The notes: a model not told the origin generated them from the letters alone. 64,000 nt of DNA from JAIRVZ01 sp031553755 (GCA_031553755.1 JAVBKZ010000061.1:51234-115233); one strand, 5' to 3'. Shown: positions 9,360-19,531, counted from the first letter of the stretch. Translations and numbers: made by a program.

Positions 9360-9385
9360 TTCTCCACAATGTAGGAAAAATAAAA

Positions 9386-10180
9386 ATGAAACAATATAAA
9401 GAACTATTAAACCGCGTTCTCAACGAAGGAATTGAAAAAAAAGACCGTACAGGAACAGGTACGATTAGTGTGTTTGGACATCAAATGCGTTTCAACTTGG
9501 AGGATGGCTTTCCCATGCTCACAACAAAGAAACTTCACCTAAAATCGATTATATACGAATTACTTTGGTTTTTACAAGGAGATACTAATGTTAAGTATTT
9601 GAATGAAAACGGAGTTCGCATCTGGAATGAATGGGCTGATAAAGACGGAGATTTAGGACATATTTATGGATATCAATGGCGTTCCTGGCCTGATTATAAT
9701 GGCGGACATATCGATCAGATAACTGAAGTTGTAGATACGATAAAAAACAATCCGGATTCCCGTAGAATTATTGTTAGCGCGTGGAATGTTGGAGATCTGA
9801 GAAATATGAATCTTCCGCCATGCCATGCTTTTTTTCAATTTTATGTCGCGAATGGCAAGTTAAGTTTACAGCTATATCAACGCAGCGCGGATATTTTCCT
9901 TGGGGTGCCTTTCAATATTGCGTCTTATGCTTTGCTGCTTCAAATGATGGCGCAAGTAACCGGATTGAAAGCCGGAGATTTTGTGCATACATTCGGTGAT
10001 GCGCATATTTATACAAATCATTTGGAGCAGGTTCATTTGCAATTAAGTAGAGAATTACGCTCATTGCCGACAATGAATATCAATCCGAATGTGAAAAGTA
10101 TTTTTGATTTTAAATATGAAGATTTTGAATTAGAAGGATACGATCCGCATCCGCACATCAAAGGAATCGTTTCTGTATAA
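9386..10180 (+). CDS. thyA: Thymidylate synthase
   Basis: The 264-aa enzyme converts dUMP to dTMP using methylenetetrahydrofolate. Length equals that of E. coli ThyA, and the catalytic Cys lies at residue 146 in LPPCHAFFQFYV. Other signature motifs are RTGTGTISVFG, the phosphate-binding RSADIFLGVPFN and FGDAHIYTNH. The chosen start follows a canonical promoter 27 nt upstream. The gene converges on cdsA with only 17 bp between stop codons. Dihydrofolate reductase, often adjacent, is not seen here. Confidence 0.97.
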   Translation: MKQYKELLNRVLNEGIEKKDRTGTGTISVFGHQMRFNLEDGFPMLTTKKLHLKSIIYELLWFLQGDTNVKYLNENGVRIWNEWADKDGDLGHIYGYQWRSWPDYNGGHIDQITEVVDTIKNNPDSRRIIVSAWNVGDLRNMNLPPCHAFFQFYVANGKLSLQLYQRSADIFLGVPFNIASYALLLQMMAQVTGLKAGDFVHTFGDAHIYTNHLEQVHLQLSRELRSLPTMNINPNVKSIFDFKYEDFELEGYDPHPHIKGIVSV

Positions 10181-10197
10181 AAAAAGAAACAGTTCTA

Positions 10198-11034
10198 TCA
10201 ACCAATTTGTAGCAATTCTATATAAATAAATAAGGCGTAAATTGCGAAAAGTAAACTGTCGAATCTATCTAAAAAACCTCCGTGTCCAGGTAATGAATTT
10301 CCGGAATCTTTTACGTTTAATGTTCGTTTCATCAACGATTCAGATAAGTCTCCAAATGTGCCTAATATCACAATAGACAGCGCAATTCCCATCCAATGCA
10401 AGCTGCTGATTTCGGGGTAAAAGTGTGCGAATATCAATGAAGATAATACCGATAAAACCAAACCTCCGAAGAATCCTTCCCATGATTTTTTCGGAGAAAT
10501 TCGTTCAAACAAACGGTGTTTTCCGATTGTCATCCCAACCAAATATGCGCCGGTGTCATTTATCCATATAAAAACGAATAGAGATAATAATACCAATGGT
10601 GAATAATTGCTTTCTCCGCTTATGGATGAAGGTAGTAGCGCGATCTTATTCAATAATGACAACGGTAATGCGATGTATATTTGTCCTAAGAAAGAATAAG
10701 CCCAGTTTTGTAGCGGATTTTCTTTTTTTCTGTATAATTCGGAGATAAAAGTAAACAACAAATAGAAAAGATAAGGAAGAAAAATAACAGGCCCTGAATC
10801 TTTCCAAACAAATAAAAATGTAGCTATAAAAAGAAATACTCCTCCTATTACATTAGGTATTTTATTGACATTTATCTGGTTATTTGTATTTAAAAGTCCA
10901 TAAAACTCCCATAAACACAAGGCTGTAATAATGGAAAATAGAACTGCAAATGAATAAATCCCATAAAAAATACATCCGGTTAAAACTGCCACATAAATAA
11001 ATCCAGTAAATGTTCTTAATAGTAAGTTTTTCAT
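10198..11034 (-). CDS. cdsA: Phosphatidate cytidylyltransferase
   Basis: The 278-aa multi-pass membrane enzyme makes CDP-diacylglycerol from phosphatidic acid and CTP for phospholipid synthesis. The C-terminal signature runs from SLMKRTLNVKDSG into PGHGGFLDRFDSLL, with the conserved Lys-Asp and Asp residues. About seven or eight hydrophobic segments are visible. It is the last gene of a minus-strand operon after rsfS and ftsH, with a 30-bp gap to ftsH, an order common in Bacteroidales. Confidence 0.95.
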   Translation of the reverse strand: MKNLLLRTFTGFIYVAVLTGCIFYGIYSFAVLFSIITALCLWEFYGLLNTNNQINVNKIPNVIGGVFLFIATFLFVWKDSGPVIFLPYLFYLLFTFISELYRKKENPLQNWAYSFLGQIYIALPLSLLNKIALLPSSISGESNYSPLVLLSLFVFIWINDTGAYLVGMTIGKHRLFERISPKKSWEGFFGGLVLSVLSSLIFAHFYPEISSLHWMGIALSIVILGTFGDLSESLMKRTLNVKDSGNSLPGHGGFLDRFDSLLFAIYALFIYIELLQIG

Positions 11035-11064
11035 TATTTAGGGTGTATCTTAAGGATTTGATTT

Positions 11065-13101
11065 TTAGTTTTCTTTTTTATCTTCTTTTGGAGATTCGTT
11101 AGTTTCGTTATCTTTTTGAATCAAACCTTGTTGTTCCATAATTTCTTGAGAACGGGATTTCCATTTTCTTTTTCCGAAAATACGTTCCAAATCATCCGCG
11201 AAAATAACTTCTTTTTCAAGTAGGGCATCCGATAAATTTCCATGTCCTTCAGCATTTTCTTTGAGAATTTGTTTGGCTCTATCGTATTGTTCGTTGATGA
11301 TTCGTTTTACTTCTTCATCAATTAACTTGGCTGTTTCATCGCTGTATGGTTTGGTAAAACCATATTCCTGACCGGATGAATCGTAATAATTTATATTAGG
11401 AAGAAGTTGGCTCATACCGAAATATGTAACCATCGCGTTTGCCTGTTTGGTAACTCTTTCCAAATCATTCATGGCTCCGGTGGAAATTCTTCCTAAGAAA
11501 ACTTCTTCAGCAGCTCTTCCTCCTAAGGTAGCGCACATTTCGTCTTGTAATTGTTCGTATGTAGTAATTTGCCTTTCTTCAGGAATATACCAGGCTGCGC
11601 CTAATGCTTTGCCTCGGGGTACGATTGTCACTTTTACCAACGGATTAGCATGTTCGAGCATCCAACTTAAAGTTGCGTGTCCGGATTCGTGTATAGCGAT
11701 AGAACGACGTTCTTCTAATGTTGTTATTTTCGATTTTTTCTCCAAACCACCGACTATACGGTCCACCGCGTTCATAAAATCTTCTTTTTGAACGAATTGT
11801 TTGTTGTTTCTAGCTGCTATTAATGCGGCTTCATTACAAACATTTGCAATGTCGGCTCCTGAAAAGCCGGGAGTTTGACGCGCTAAAAATTCAGTGTCAA
11901 CCGATTCGTCAATTTTTACATTGCGTAAGTGAACAATGAATATTTCTTTACGGTCATTCAAATCCGGTAAATCGACATTGATTTGACGGTCGAAACGTCC
12001 GGCGCGAAGTAGGGCTTTATCTAAAATATCGGCACGGTTTGTCGCTGCTAAAATGATAATTCCACTATTGGAACCGAAGCCGTCCATTTCCGTAAGAAGT
12101 TGATTCAGAGTATTCTCTCTTTCGTCATTTGAACCCATATTCACATTCCTCCCACGAGCGCGTCCTACGGCATCAATTTCATCGATAAAAATGATACAAG
12201 GGGCTTTTTCTTTTGCCTGACGGAATAAATCTCTTACACGCGATGCTCCAACTCCGACAAACATTTCTACGAAATCAGAACCGGATAAAGAAAAGAAAGG
12301 AACATCAGCTTCTCCCGCTACGGCTTTGGCTAATAATGTTTTACCTGTTCCCGGAGGGCCAACCAATAATGCTCCTTTGGGAATTTTACCTCCCAAATCG
12401 GTGTATCTTCCCGGATTTTTCAGGAAGTCCACAACTTCTTCAACTTCTTGTTTTGCTTCAGATAAACCGGCTACATCTTTGAATGTAACTTTTTTAGTTT
12501 GAGATGATTTATCGTATATTTGAGCCCGTGATTTTCCTACATTGAAAGGATTACCGGAATCTCCACCTCCGCCAGACATACGTCGCATGACGAAGAACCA
12601 AATAAGGATAATCAGGATAAACGGCCCAATTGTAATTAAAATTTCCAGTAAAATATCTTTTCCTTCATCATAGTTGACTTCCGCGTCTATTTGATTTTCT
12701 GCAACCGTTTTGTCATAAAAATCAGAAAATTTATCTGATGAAGGGATCATTACAGAAATAGTCAATCCATCTTTTGTTGGTGCTTTTGTTTGCGGATTTT
12801 TAATTGAATCCGTAAAAACGCGAGGGACATATTGAGGTTTTACAGTGGCGGTAAGTATCTTTTTTTGGTTGTGTACAACCATTTTGCTGAAGGTGTTTTC
12901 GCGAGCCAGTTTTTGAAACTCTGTCCATCCGATTTCTTTGCTGCTCTCAGAAGAATTATTGGTGAAGAATATTCCCAATAGCATTACGACTATCAAAATA
13001 TACAACCAATTCATGTTGAATCTGAAACCTGATTGGCCGTTTCCTTTCTTTTTTTTATTTGAATCGTTATTCTTCTGATTCTTTTGTTTTTTATTTTCCA
13101 T
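11065..13101 (-). CDS. ftsH: ATP-dependent zinc metalloprotease FtsH
   Basis: This 678-aa membrane-anchored AAA+ protease degrades unstable membrane and regulatory proteins. It has TM segments near 31-47 and 151-172 flanking a periplasmic domain, Walker A GPPGTGKT (248-255), Walker B IIFIDE (303-308), the second region of homology ATNRADILDKALLRAGRFDR, and the zinc-protease motif HESGH (471-475). The N-terminus is rich in Lys, Asn and Gln. It lies 8 bp downstream of rsfS and 30 bp upstream of cdsA. Confidence 0.98.
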   Translation of the reverse strand: MENKKQKNQKNNDSNKKKKGNGQSGFRFNMNWLYILIVVMLLGIFFTNNSSESSKEIGWTEFQKLARENTFSKMVVHNQKKILTATVKPQYVPRVFTDSIKNPQTKAPTKDGLTISVMIPSSDKFSDFYDKTVAENQIDAEVNYDEGKDILLEILITIGPFILIILIWFFVMRRMSGGGGDSGNPFNVGKSRAQIYDKSSQTKKVTFKDVAGLSEAKQEVEEVVDFLKNPGRYTDLGGKIPKGALLVGPPGTGKTLLAKAVAGEADVPFFSLSGSDFVEMFVGVGASRVRDLFRQAKEKAPCIIFIDEIDAVGRARGRNVNMGSNDERENTLNQLLTEMDGFGSNSGIIILAATNRADILDKALLRAGRFDRQINVDLPDLNDRKEIFIVHLRNVKIDESVDTEFLARQTPGFSGADIANVCNEAALIAARNNKQFVQKEDFMNAVDRIVGGLEKKSKITTLEERRSIAIHESGHATLSWMLEHANPLVKVTIVPRGKALGAAWYIPEERQITTYEQLQDEMCATLGGRAAEEVFLGRISTGAMNDLERVTKQANAMVTYFGMSQLLPNINYYDSSGQEYGFTKPYSDETAKLIDEEVKRIINEQYDRAKQILKENAEGHGNLSDALLEKEVIFADDLERIFGKRKWKSRSQEIMEQQGLIQKDNETNESPKEDKKEN

Positions 13102-13109
13102 ATCCTTTT

Positions 13110-13463
13110 TTAATCCGGAATTTCAGTTATCAGAGCGTCTGCCCACAAATTTTCTAAATTGTAATATGACCTTAACGCGGGTAAAAAAATATGAACAATG
13201 ACGGTTCCGTAATCCATTGCTACCCATTGAGCTTCTTTCATACCTACGGCTCCTAACGGTTTTTCTTTTAGTTTATCAGAAACCATATCCCATACTGAAT
13301 CTGAGAGTGCAGATACTTGTGTCGGTGTATTACCTTCACATATAACAAAATACTGACAAATGGAACCTGGTATTTCCGTAAGGTTCATTGTTGTTATATT
13401 TTTTCCTTTTTTTTCTTGGAGGCCTTCGATTATTTGGGCTACTAATACGTCTGTTTCTGTCAT
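13110..13463 (-). CDS. rsfS: Ribosomal silencing factor RsfS
   Basis: This 117-aa protein of the Iojap/RsfS family binds ribosomal protein uL14 and blocks subunit joining during starvation. Typical features are the ITTMNLTEI segment, YFVICEGNTPTQVSALSD, and a C-terminal half with DYGTVIVHIFLPALRSYYNLENLW. Length is normal. It is the first gene of the rsfS-ftsH-cdsA operon and has a clear promoter 37-67 nt upstream. Confidence 0.95.
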   Translation of the reverse strand: MTETDVLVAQIIEGLQEKKGKNITTMNLTEIPGSICQYFVICEGNTPTQVSALSDSVWDMVSDKLKEKPLGAVGMKEAQWVAMDYGTVIVHIFLPALRSYYNLENLWADALITEIPD

Positions 13464-13499
13464 TTAGTAATTTTAATGCGATAATTCTTTTTGAAGTTG

Positions 13500-13530
13500 C
13501 AAAGATAAATCTAATTTCCGTTTATTCAAA
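13500..13530 (-). promoter_or_regulatory. Promoter of rsfS-ftsH-cdsA
   Basis: On the minus strand, TTTG (13527-13530) is followed after exactly 19 nt by TATCTTTG (13500-13507), an excellent match to the Bacteroidetes consensus. On the plus strand, candidate -7 boxes TATATTTG (13532-13539) and TACCTTTG (13541-13548) point toward mutS but lack a clear upstream TTTG. Confidence 0.75.
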
Positions 13531-13564
13531 TTATATTTGTTACCTTTGCTTACTTTTTAGATGT

Positions 13565-13680
13565 ATAATTGTTGAAATGTTGAATTGTTTAAGTTTAATT
13601 GGTTGAATAGTTGAATGATTAAACGTCCAACACTTAAATAGTTAAACATTAAACGATTAAACGTTCAACTCATAAACAAC
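13565..13680. repeat. AT-rich degenerate inverted-repeat region before mutS
   Basis: The region repeats variants of GTTGAA and TTAAACG in both orientations, so it can fold imperfectly. Its right end (13656-13671) is identical over 16 nt to the block at 2676-2691. In both places the block ends 15-20 bp before a start codon. Confidence 0.5.
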
Positions 13681-13691
13681 TATTTTAGCCT

Positions 13692-16304
13692 GTGTCGAAA
13701 GGAATTGTCGAAACCCCTTTAATGAAACAATACTTCGAGATTAAATCGAAGCATCCTGATGCCATCCTTTTATTCCGTGTCGGTGATTTTTACGAAACTT
13801 TCTCATCTGATGCTGTTGCTACTTCAGAAATACTTGGCATAACTCTTACTCGTCGGGCCAATGGTTCCGCGCAATTTGTAGAATTAGCCGGATTTCCTCA
13901 TCACGCCTTGGATACTTATTTGCCAAAGTTGGTTAGAGCCGGAAAACGAGTTGCAATCTGTGACCAGTTAGAAGACCCGAAATTGACGAAAAAGTTGGTA
14001 AAGAGGGGAATAACCGAATTGGTTACACCGGGAGTTTCAATCAACGATAATGTACTGAATCATAAAGAAAATAACTTTTTAGCTGCTGTTCATTTCAATA
14101 AAAATATATGCGGAATATCATTTTTAGATATTTCGACAGGTGAATTTCTTACAGCGCAAGGCGCGATAAATTACATAGACAAATTATTAAACAATTTTTC
14201 TCCTAAAGAAGTTTTGTTTGAGAGAAATAAACGGAAACAATTTGAAGAAAATTTCGGTACCCGATTTCTAACTTTTGAGATGGAAGACTGGGTTTTCACT
14301 GAAGATGCAGCCCGTGACCGTTTGTTGAAACAGTTTGAAACAAAAAATCTGAAAGGTTTTGGCGTCAATAGTTTAACGGAAGCAATCGTTGCATCGGGAG
14401 CAATTTTGCATTACCTTGATTTGACTCAACATTATCAAACCGGACATATCAATTCTTTATCCCGAATTGAAGAAGATAGGTATGTGCGTTTAGATAAATA
14501 TACAGTCCGTAGTCTCGAACTGCTTGATACGATGAACGAGGGAGGAAAATCTTTACTTGGCGTATTAGACAAAACGACGACTCCGATGGGAGCGAGGATG
14601 TTGAAACGGTGGATTGTATTTCCGTTGAAAGAAACTAAGTTGATTAATGACCGTTTGTCGGTTGTAGAATATTTCTTCAAATATCCTGAGGTAAAAGATT
14701 TAATAGACCAACAGCTTGCTTTGATTGGCGATTTGGAACGAATTATTTCTAAAGTGGCAGTTGGAAGGGTGAATCCAAGGGAAGTACAGCAGTTGAAAGT
14801 CGCTCTACATGCCATTGAACCAATCAAGCAAATTTGTTTGGAATCAGATGATGATAGTTTGCGCCGAATTGGAGATCAATTGAACTTGTGTCTTTTGATC
14901 AGGGAAAAAATAGAAAAGGAGGTTGAAATTGATCCTCCGGTATTGTTAAATAAAGGCGGTGTCATACGTCACGGAATCAACGAAGACCTCGATCAATTGA
15001 GAAATATTGCTTATTCGGGAAAAGACTATTTGATTCAGATACAGCAGCGTGAAAGTGAACGGACAGGTATTCCTTCGTTGAAAGTTAGTTACAACAACGT
15101 TTTTGGTTATTATATTGAAGTTCGTCATACGCATAAAGATAAAGTACCTTCCGATTGGATTCGCAAACAAACATTAGTGAATGCAGAACGATATATTACC
15201 GAAGAGTTGAAAATATACGAAGAAAAGATACTTGGAGCTGAAGATAAAATTTTAGAATTGGAATCTAAGTTATTCAATGATTTGGTATTGGAACTGATGA
15301 GCTATATTGCCCCAATTCAAGCTAATGCCAACCTGATAGCCAATCTTGATTGCTTGTTGTCGTTTGCAAAATCGGCACAGGCGAATAAATATATTCGTCC
15401 GCAGGTAGAAGAAAATGATATTTTAGATATTAAAGGCGGACGCCATCCTGTAATTGAAAAGCAATTACCTCCGGGCGAACCTTATATATCCAACGATGTT
15501 TATTTAGATTCCGAAAAACAACAGATAATCATCATTACCGGACCTAATATGGCAGGTAAATCGGCATTGTTGCGTCAAACGGCGTTGATTACGTTGATGG
15601 CGCAAATTGGTTCATTTGTACCTGCCGAATCAGCCAAAATCGGATTGGTCGACAAAATCTTTACGAGGGTAGGGGCGAGCGACAATATTTCGTTGGGCGA
15701 ATCTACTTTCATGGTTGAAATGAACGAGGCCTCAGATATCCTCAATAATCTTTCTCCTCGTAGTTTGGTTTTGTTTGATGAATTGGGAAGGGGAACTTCC
15801 ACTTACGATGGTATTTCGATTGCTTGGGCTATTGTCGAACATATTCATGAACATCCGAAATGCAAGGCTAAAACACTGTTTGCTACCCATTATCATGAAT
15901 TGAACGAAATGGAAAAGACATTCAAACGCATTAAGAATTACAATGTTTCAGTGAAAGAAGTTGATAACAAAGTGATATTTTTGCGTAAATTAGTAAAAGG
16001 AGGAAGTGAACACAGTTTTGGGATTCATGTGGCGAAAATGGCAGGAATGCCGCAAAGTATTGTCAAGCGTGGAAATGAGATATTGAAACAGTTAGAGACT
16101 GACAATCGCAAATCTGGGATAGCCAAACCAATGAAAAAAATATCCACTGAACGTGAGGGTTTCCAACTCAGCTTTTTCCAATTAGATGATCCTGTTCTTT
16201 CTCAAGTTAGAGATGAAATCAACAGTTTGGATGTCAATAATTTAACTCCCGTTGAGGCGCTGAATAAATTGAACGATATTAAAAAAATACTAAAAGTAAA
16301 GTAA
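13692..16304 (+). CDS. mutS: DNA mismatch repair protein MutS
   Basis: The 870-aa ATPase recognises base mismatches and starts mismatch repair. The mismatch-reading Phe-x-Glu motif is in GDFYETF (31-37). The ATPase has Walker A GPNMAGKS (about 617-624), Walker B LFDELGRGTSTYDG and the ATHYHEL motif. Length is full. The start is GTG; the next in-frame Met (residue 11) would shorten the conserved N-terminus. The gene is divergent from rsfS and only 5 bp upstream of the first glycan gene, though functionally unrelated to it. Confidence 0.97.
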   Translation: MSKGIVETPLMKQYFEIKSKHPDAILLFRVGDFYETFSSDAVATSEILGITLTRRANGSAQFVELAGFPHHALDTYLPKLVRAGKRVAICDQLEDPKLTKKLVKRGITELVTPGVSINDNVLNHKENNFLAAVHFNKNICGISFLDISTGEFLTAQGAINYIDKLLNNFSPKEVLFERNKRKQFEENFGTRFLTFEMEDWVFTEDAARDRLLKQFETKNLKGFGVNSLTEAIVASGAILHYLDLTQHYQTGHINSLSRIEEDRYVRLDKYTVRSLELLDTMNEGGKSLLGVLDKTTTPMGARMLKRWIVFPLKETKLINDRLSVVEYFFKYPEVKDLIDQQLALIGDLERIISKVAVGRVNPREVQQLKVALHAIEPIKQICLESDDDSLRRIGDQLNLCLLIREKIEKEVEIDPPVLLNKGGVIRHGINEDLDQLRNIAYSGKDYLIQIQQRESERTGIPSLKVSYNNVFGYYIEVRHTHKDKVPSDWIRKQTLVNAERYITEELKIYEEKILGAEDKILELESKLFNDLVLELMSYIAPIQANANLIANLDCLLSFAKSAQANKYIRPQVEENDILDIKGGRHPVIEKQLPPGEPYISNDVYLDSEKQQIIIITGPNMAGKSALLRQTALITLMAQIGSFVPAESAKIGLVDKIFTRVGASDNISLGESTFMVEMNEASDILNNLSPRSLVLFDELGRGTSTYDGISIAWAIVEHIHEHPKCKAKTLFATHYHELNEMEKTFKRIKNYNVSVKEVDNKVIFLRKLVKGGSEHSFGIHVAKMAGMPQSIVKRGNEILKQLETDNRKSGIAKPMKKISTEREGFQLSFFQLDDPVLSQVRDEINSLDVNNLTPVEALNKLNDIKKILKVK

Positions 16305-16309
16305 CTTTT

Positions 16310-17212
16310 ATGCCACTTATTTCCGCTGCACATTATTATCGAAAATGGGTGTCTAAATCCACAAGGGATTGGATTTATGAATCGTTTCTCGGTTATTTGC
16401 TCCAATTTAAAAGAAATTTTAAAATTTCGTCAAAATATTTGCTTATCTATTGCTTTCGTTGGATATTACCCAAAACGAAAGAAAACGAATTATATGGCCT
16501 CATGGGAAGATACGGGATTTCTACATATATTTATCCTTTTCGACTCAAGTATAAATTGTCGGCTATTCAAGTTTATTTTGATGAAGAATCCAGATTTTAT
16601 TATGTTTTGCATAAAAATAAAAAGCTCTATTTTCCCAAATCTTGGGATGAAAACCGAATCCGCGTCTCTTACAACGATTTGTTGATCGAACAAGACTGCC
16701 AATCTCCACACCGTTATGTAGACAAGTTTGATGATTTAAAAGGAAAAACTATCCTGGATATCGGAGCGGCGGAAGGTATTTTTTCTTTAGATGCAATCGA
16801 TTATGCCAATTTTATCTATCTGTTTGAATGCGAAACAATGTGGTTTGAAGCTTTGCGTCTCACATTTGCTCCTTACAAAGAAAAAACGGAAATTATTCCC
16901 AAATATGTAAGCGATCGTGATGACAATGAAAATATTACATTGGACACATTTATGAAAGAAAAAAATATTTCCGATTTATTTATCAAAATGGATATCGAAG
17001 GAGCCGAACAATCGGCATTAAAAGGAGCCGAACTTATTTTGAACCAACCTATTGCACCTCTATTGGCTGTTTGCACCTATCACAGGGAAAATGATGCAGA
17101 AGAAATCAAACGCATTTTTGAAGAAAAAAAAATAAAATACGAATTTAATGACGGATACATGTTTTATGAAAATTGCTTTAGAAAAGTTCTTGTCAGAACA
17201 AAAAAAGACTGA
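16310..17212 (+). CDS. FkbM-family methyltransferase
   Basis: The 300-aa protein has a SAM-dependent methyltransferase core in its second half: motif I ILDIGAAEGIF (about 149-159) and the FkbM signature FIKMDIEGAEQSALKGAE. The N-terminal 130 residues are basic and aromatic and not recognised. FkbM enzymes O-methylate small molecules or sugars. Placed 5 bp before a flippase and ahead of glycosyltransferases, it probably methylates a surface glycan. The acceptor cannot be read from the sequence. Confidence 0.85.
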   Translation: MPLISAAHYYRKWVSKSTRDWIYESFLGYLLQFKRNFKISSKYLLIYCFRWILPKTKENELYGLMGRYGISTYIYPFRLKYKLSAIQVYFDEESRFYYVLHKNKKLYFPKSWDENRIRVSYNDLLIEQDCQSPHRYVDKFDDLKGKTILDIGAAEGIFSLDAIDYANFIYLFECETMWFEALRLTFAPYKEKTEIIPKYVSDRDDNENITLDTFMKEKNISDLFIKMDIEGAEQSALKGAELILNQPIAPLLAVCTYHRENDAEEIKRIFEEKKIKYEFNDGYMFYENCFRKVLVRTKKD

Positions 17213-17217
17213 TGTAA

Positions 17218-18705
17218 ATGGGAATCGTTATTAGACAAAGCATAAAGGGAACACTCGTTACGTATGTTGGCGCATTTATCGGATTTATTACTACAATGTT
17301 TATTGCGACCAAATATTTGGGAGATGAATTATTCGGATTGACGCGCATACTTGTAGAAACAGCAACCTTATTTGCTGTTATTTTTCAATTAGGAACATCT
17401 GCTTCAACTGTCCGATTTTTTCCGTATTTTAAATCAGAAGATAAAAAAAACAATGGTTTCTTTTTTTACATGATGCTCATAGCTTCAATCGGAGCTATGT
17501 TATTTATTTGTCTTTTTTTGATTTTAAAAGAACCCTTAGCTTCACATTTTGTACAAAACTCACCGCTTTTCTCTGATTATTTTAACTGGCTGATACCTTT
17601 AGCTTTTTTCATGTTATATTGGATGGTATTTGAAACTTATTCTTCTGTGTTGATGCGTATTGCTGTGCCAAAATTTGTGAGAGAAATACTATTAAGGGTT
17701 TTAATAATTGTGGTATACTTGGCGTATGCATTCGGTTATCTATCTATTTATGGCTTAGTTGCTTGTTTTGTAGGCGTATATGGATTATCTGCATTGATTA
17801 TTTTTTTCTATATATCTCGTATAGGATCTGTTTCCCTAAAACACGACAATCGATTTATATCCAAATCTTTACGAAGCAATTATTTTTCATATACATCATT
17901 TATATTACTTGGTTCGTTGGGAGGAACATTAATCAGTAAAATTGACGCGCTTATGATTACATCCGGAATGGGACTGGCTTCTACCGGAATTTATTCAGTC
18001 GCGTTTTATATGATTTCGATCATTGATATTCCGTCTCGATCTATTACGGCAATTTCTTCTCCATTGGCAGCCGAGTGTCTAAAATCGGGAAAATTAGAGA
18101 AAACGAATGAACTATATAAAAAAGTTTCTCTAAATCAGCTTTTAGTAGGAAGTTTCATTTTTGTAATGATTTGGATTAATATTGATAATATTTATAAAAT
18201 TATTCCTAATGGAGAAATTTTTGTAGAAGGTAAATGGGTTGTTTTATTTATGGGGATAGCCAAAATTGTAGAAATGACTATTGGTTTTGGAGGTATTTTG
18301 ATTAGTTTTTCCAAATATTACAAATGGACATTGTATTTTTCTTTTTTTATATCCGGAATTACAATTTTTCTAAACTATATTTTAATACCGATTTGGGGAA
18401 TTACGGGAGCTGCAATTGCTACCGTTTTGTCTTGCATGGTCAGCTATTCTATCCAACAATGGATTGTTATGAAAAAAATTAAAGGAAATCCATACAGCAA
18501 AGGTACTTTAACGCAAATTTTTATCATTTTATTTCTTTTGGGAATCAATTATTTGCTTCCGAAATTGTTAAATACTTGGGCTGATGGTATCTACAGAACA
18601 ACAATTATCTTTGTCGTGGGAATCTTTCTCATTGTTAAACTAAAAGTATCCGAAGAAATAAATTCATTTATGCAAACAGCTATACGAAAAATAACACAAT
18701 GGTAG
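17218..18705 (+). CDS. Wzx-like polysaccharide flippase
   Basis: The 495-aa protein has about 12-14 hydrophobic segments and the layout of the Polysacc_synt/MOP exporter superfamily. These include an N-terminal RQSIKGTLVTYVGAFIGF segment, a LGTSASTVRFFPYF loop and a central GSLGGTLISKIDALMITSGM segment. Such proteins flip undecaprenyl-linked glycan units across the inner membrane. It starts 5 bp after the FkbM gene and overlaps the next gene by 7 bp, so translation is probably coupled. No polymerase (Wzy) is visible nearby. Confidence 0.88.
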   Translation: MGIVIRQSIKGTLVTYVGAFIGFITTMFIATKYLGDELFGLTRILVETATLFAVIFQLGTSASTVRFFPYFKSEDKKNNGFFFYMMLIASIGAMLFICLFLILKEPLASHFVQNSPLFSDYFNWLIPLAFFMLYWMVFETYSSVLMRIAVPKFVREILLRVLIIVVYLAYAFGYLSIYGLVACFVGVYGLSALIIFFYISRIGSVSLKHDNRFISKSLRSNYFSYTSFILLGSLGGTLISKIDALMITSGMGLASTGIYSVAFYMISIIDIPSRSITAISSPLAAECLKSGKLEKTNELYKKVSLNQLLVGSFIFVMIWINIDNIYKIIPNGEIFVEGKWVVLFMGIAKIVEMTIGFGGILISFSKYYKWTLYFSFFISGITIFLNYILIPIWGITGAAIATVLSCMVSYSIQQWIVMKKIKGNPYSKGTLTQIFIILFLLGINYLLPKLLNTWADGIYRTTIIFVVGIFLIVKLKVSEEINSFMQTAIRKITQW

Positions 18706-19517
18706 AAAAAAAAGTAATTGTCTCCATACCCGTTTATAAAACGACTCCGGATGAAACAGAATTAATTTCTTTGCTTCAATGTCTTAAAATTCTTTCAAAG
18801 CACACTATTGCAATTGTATCTCCGGAAGGATTGGATTTATCTTTTTACAAAAAAATATTCGATTCTTTTCAAAAAGAAATGATTGTAAAAAACTTTCATC
18901 TTGATTTCTTTAAAAATATAAATTCTTACAACCGATTGATGTTAAATAGAGAATTCTACGAACAATTCTTAAATTATGAATATATGTTGATTCATCAATT
19001 GGACGCTTATGTTTTTCATGATAAATTGACCTATTGGTGCGAACAAGGATTTGATTATATAGGCGCTCCTTTTTCTCTGAAAAATGATGAACTTTTGGGA
19101 GAATCAAAGTTTACCATTGTAGGAAACGGAGGTTTTTCTTTGAGAAAAATATCTGCTTTTCTTAGAATTTTGTCAACAAAAGGAACCATATTTTCTCCTG
19201 ATACAATTAGATATACTTACGTACACAGTCCTCAATGGAAAGTATTTTATTTAAAATTTTTCTCAATATTTGGATTTCAAAATACAATATCTTATTTTGT
19301 CGGAAAATATAAAAATAACGAGGATGGGTTATTTGCATGTTTGGCTCTTGAAAAAAAGATGAATTTTAAAGTACCCGAATTCAAAAAAGCGATTCAATTT
19401 GCGATGGAGCAACAACCTCAAAAATTATTTTTTCTGAATAATTCGGAATTACCTTTCGGATGTCATGCCTGGATGAAATATGAATATGAAACTTTTTGGA
19501 CTAATTACATAAAATAA
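18699..19517 (+). CDS. DUF5672 family protein, probable glycan-associated transferase
   Basis: This 272-aa protein resembles DUF5672, a family found in surface-glycan clusters. Visible motifs are VIVSIPVYK at the N-terminus, a LIHQLDAYVF segment, FDYIGAPF, and VGNGGFSLRK. The LDAYVF and NGGFS motifs resemble the donor-binding region of GT-A glycosyltransferases, so glycosyltransfer is likely but unproven. It overlaps the flippase gene by 7 bp and precedes two GT2 genes. Confidence 0.8.
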   Translation: MVEKKVIVSIPVYKTTPDETELISLLQCLKILSKHTIAIVSPEGLDLSFYKKIFDSFQKEMIVKNFHLDFFKNINSYNRLMLNREFYEQFLNYEYMLIHQLDAYVFHDKLTYWCEQGFDYIGAPFSLKNDELLGESKFTIVGNGGFSLRKISAFLRILSTKGTIFSPDTIRYTYVHSPQWKVFYLKFFSIFGFQNTISYFVGKYKNNEDGLFACLALEKKMNFKVPEFKKAIQFAMEQQPQKLFFLNNSELPFGCHAWMKYEYETFWTNYIK

Positions 19518-19531
19518 GCCTTAAAAACAAA

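Noticed and set aside
9329..9385. N-terminal extension of thyA from ATG 9329
   Set aside because: It would begin inside the promoter (TTTG 9328-9331, TATCTTTG 9352-9359), and the conserved ThyA N-terminus starts at 9386.
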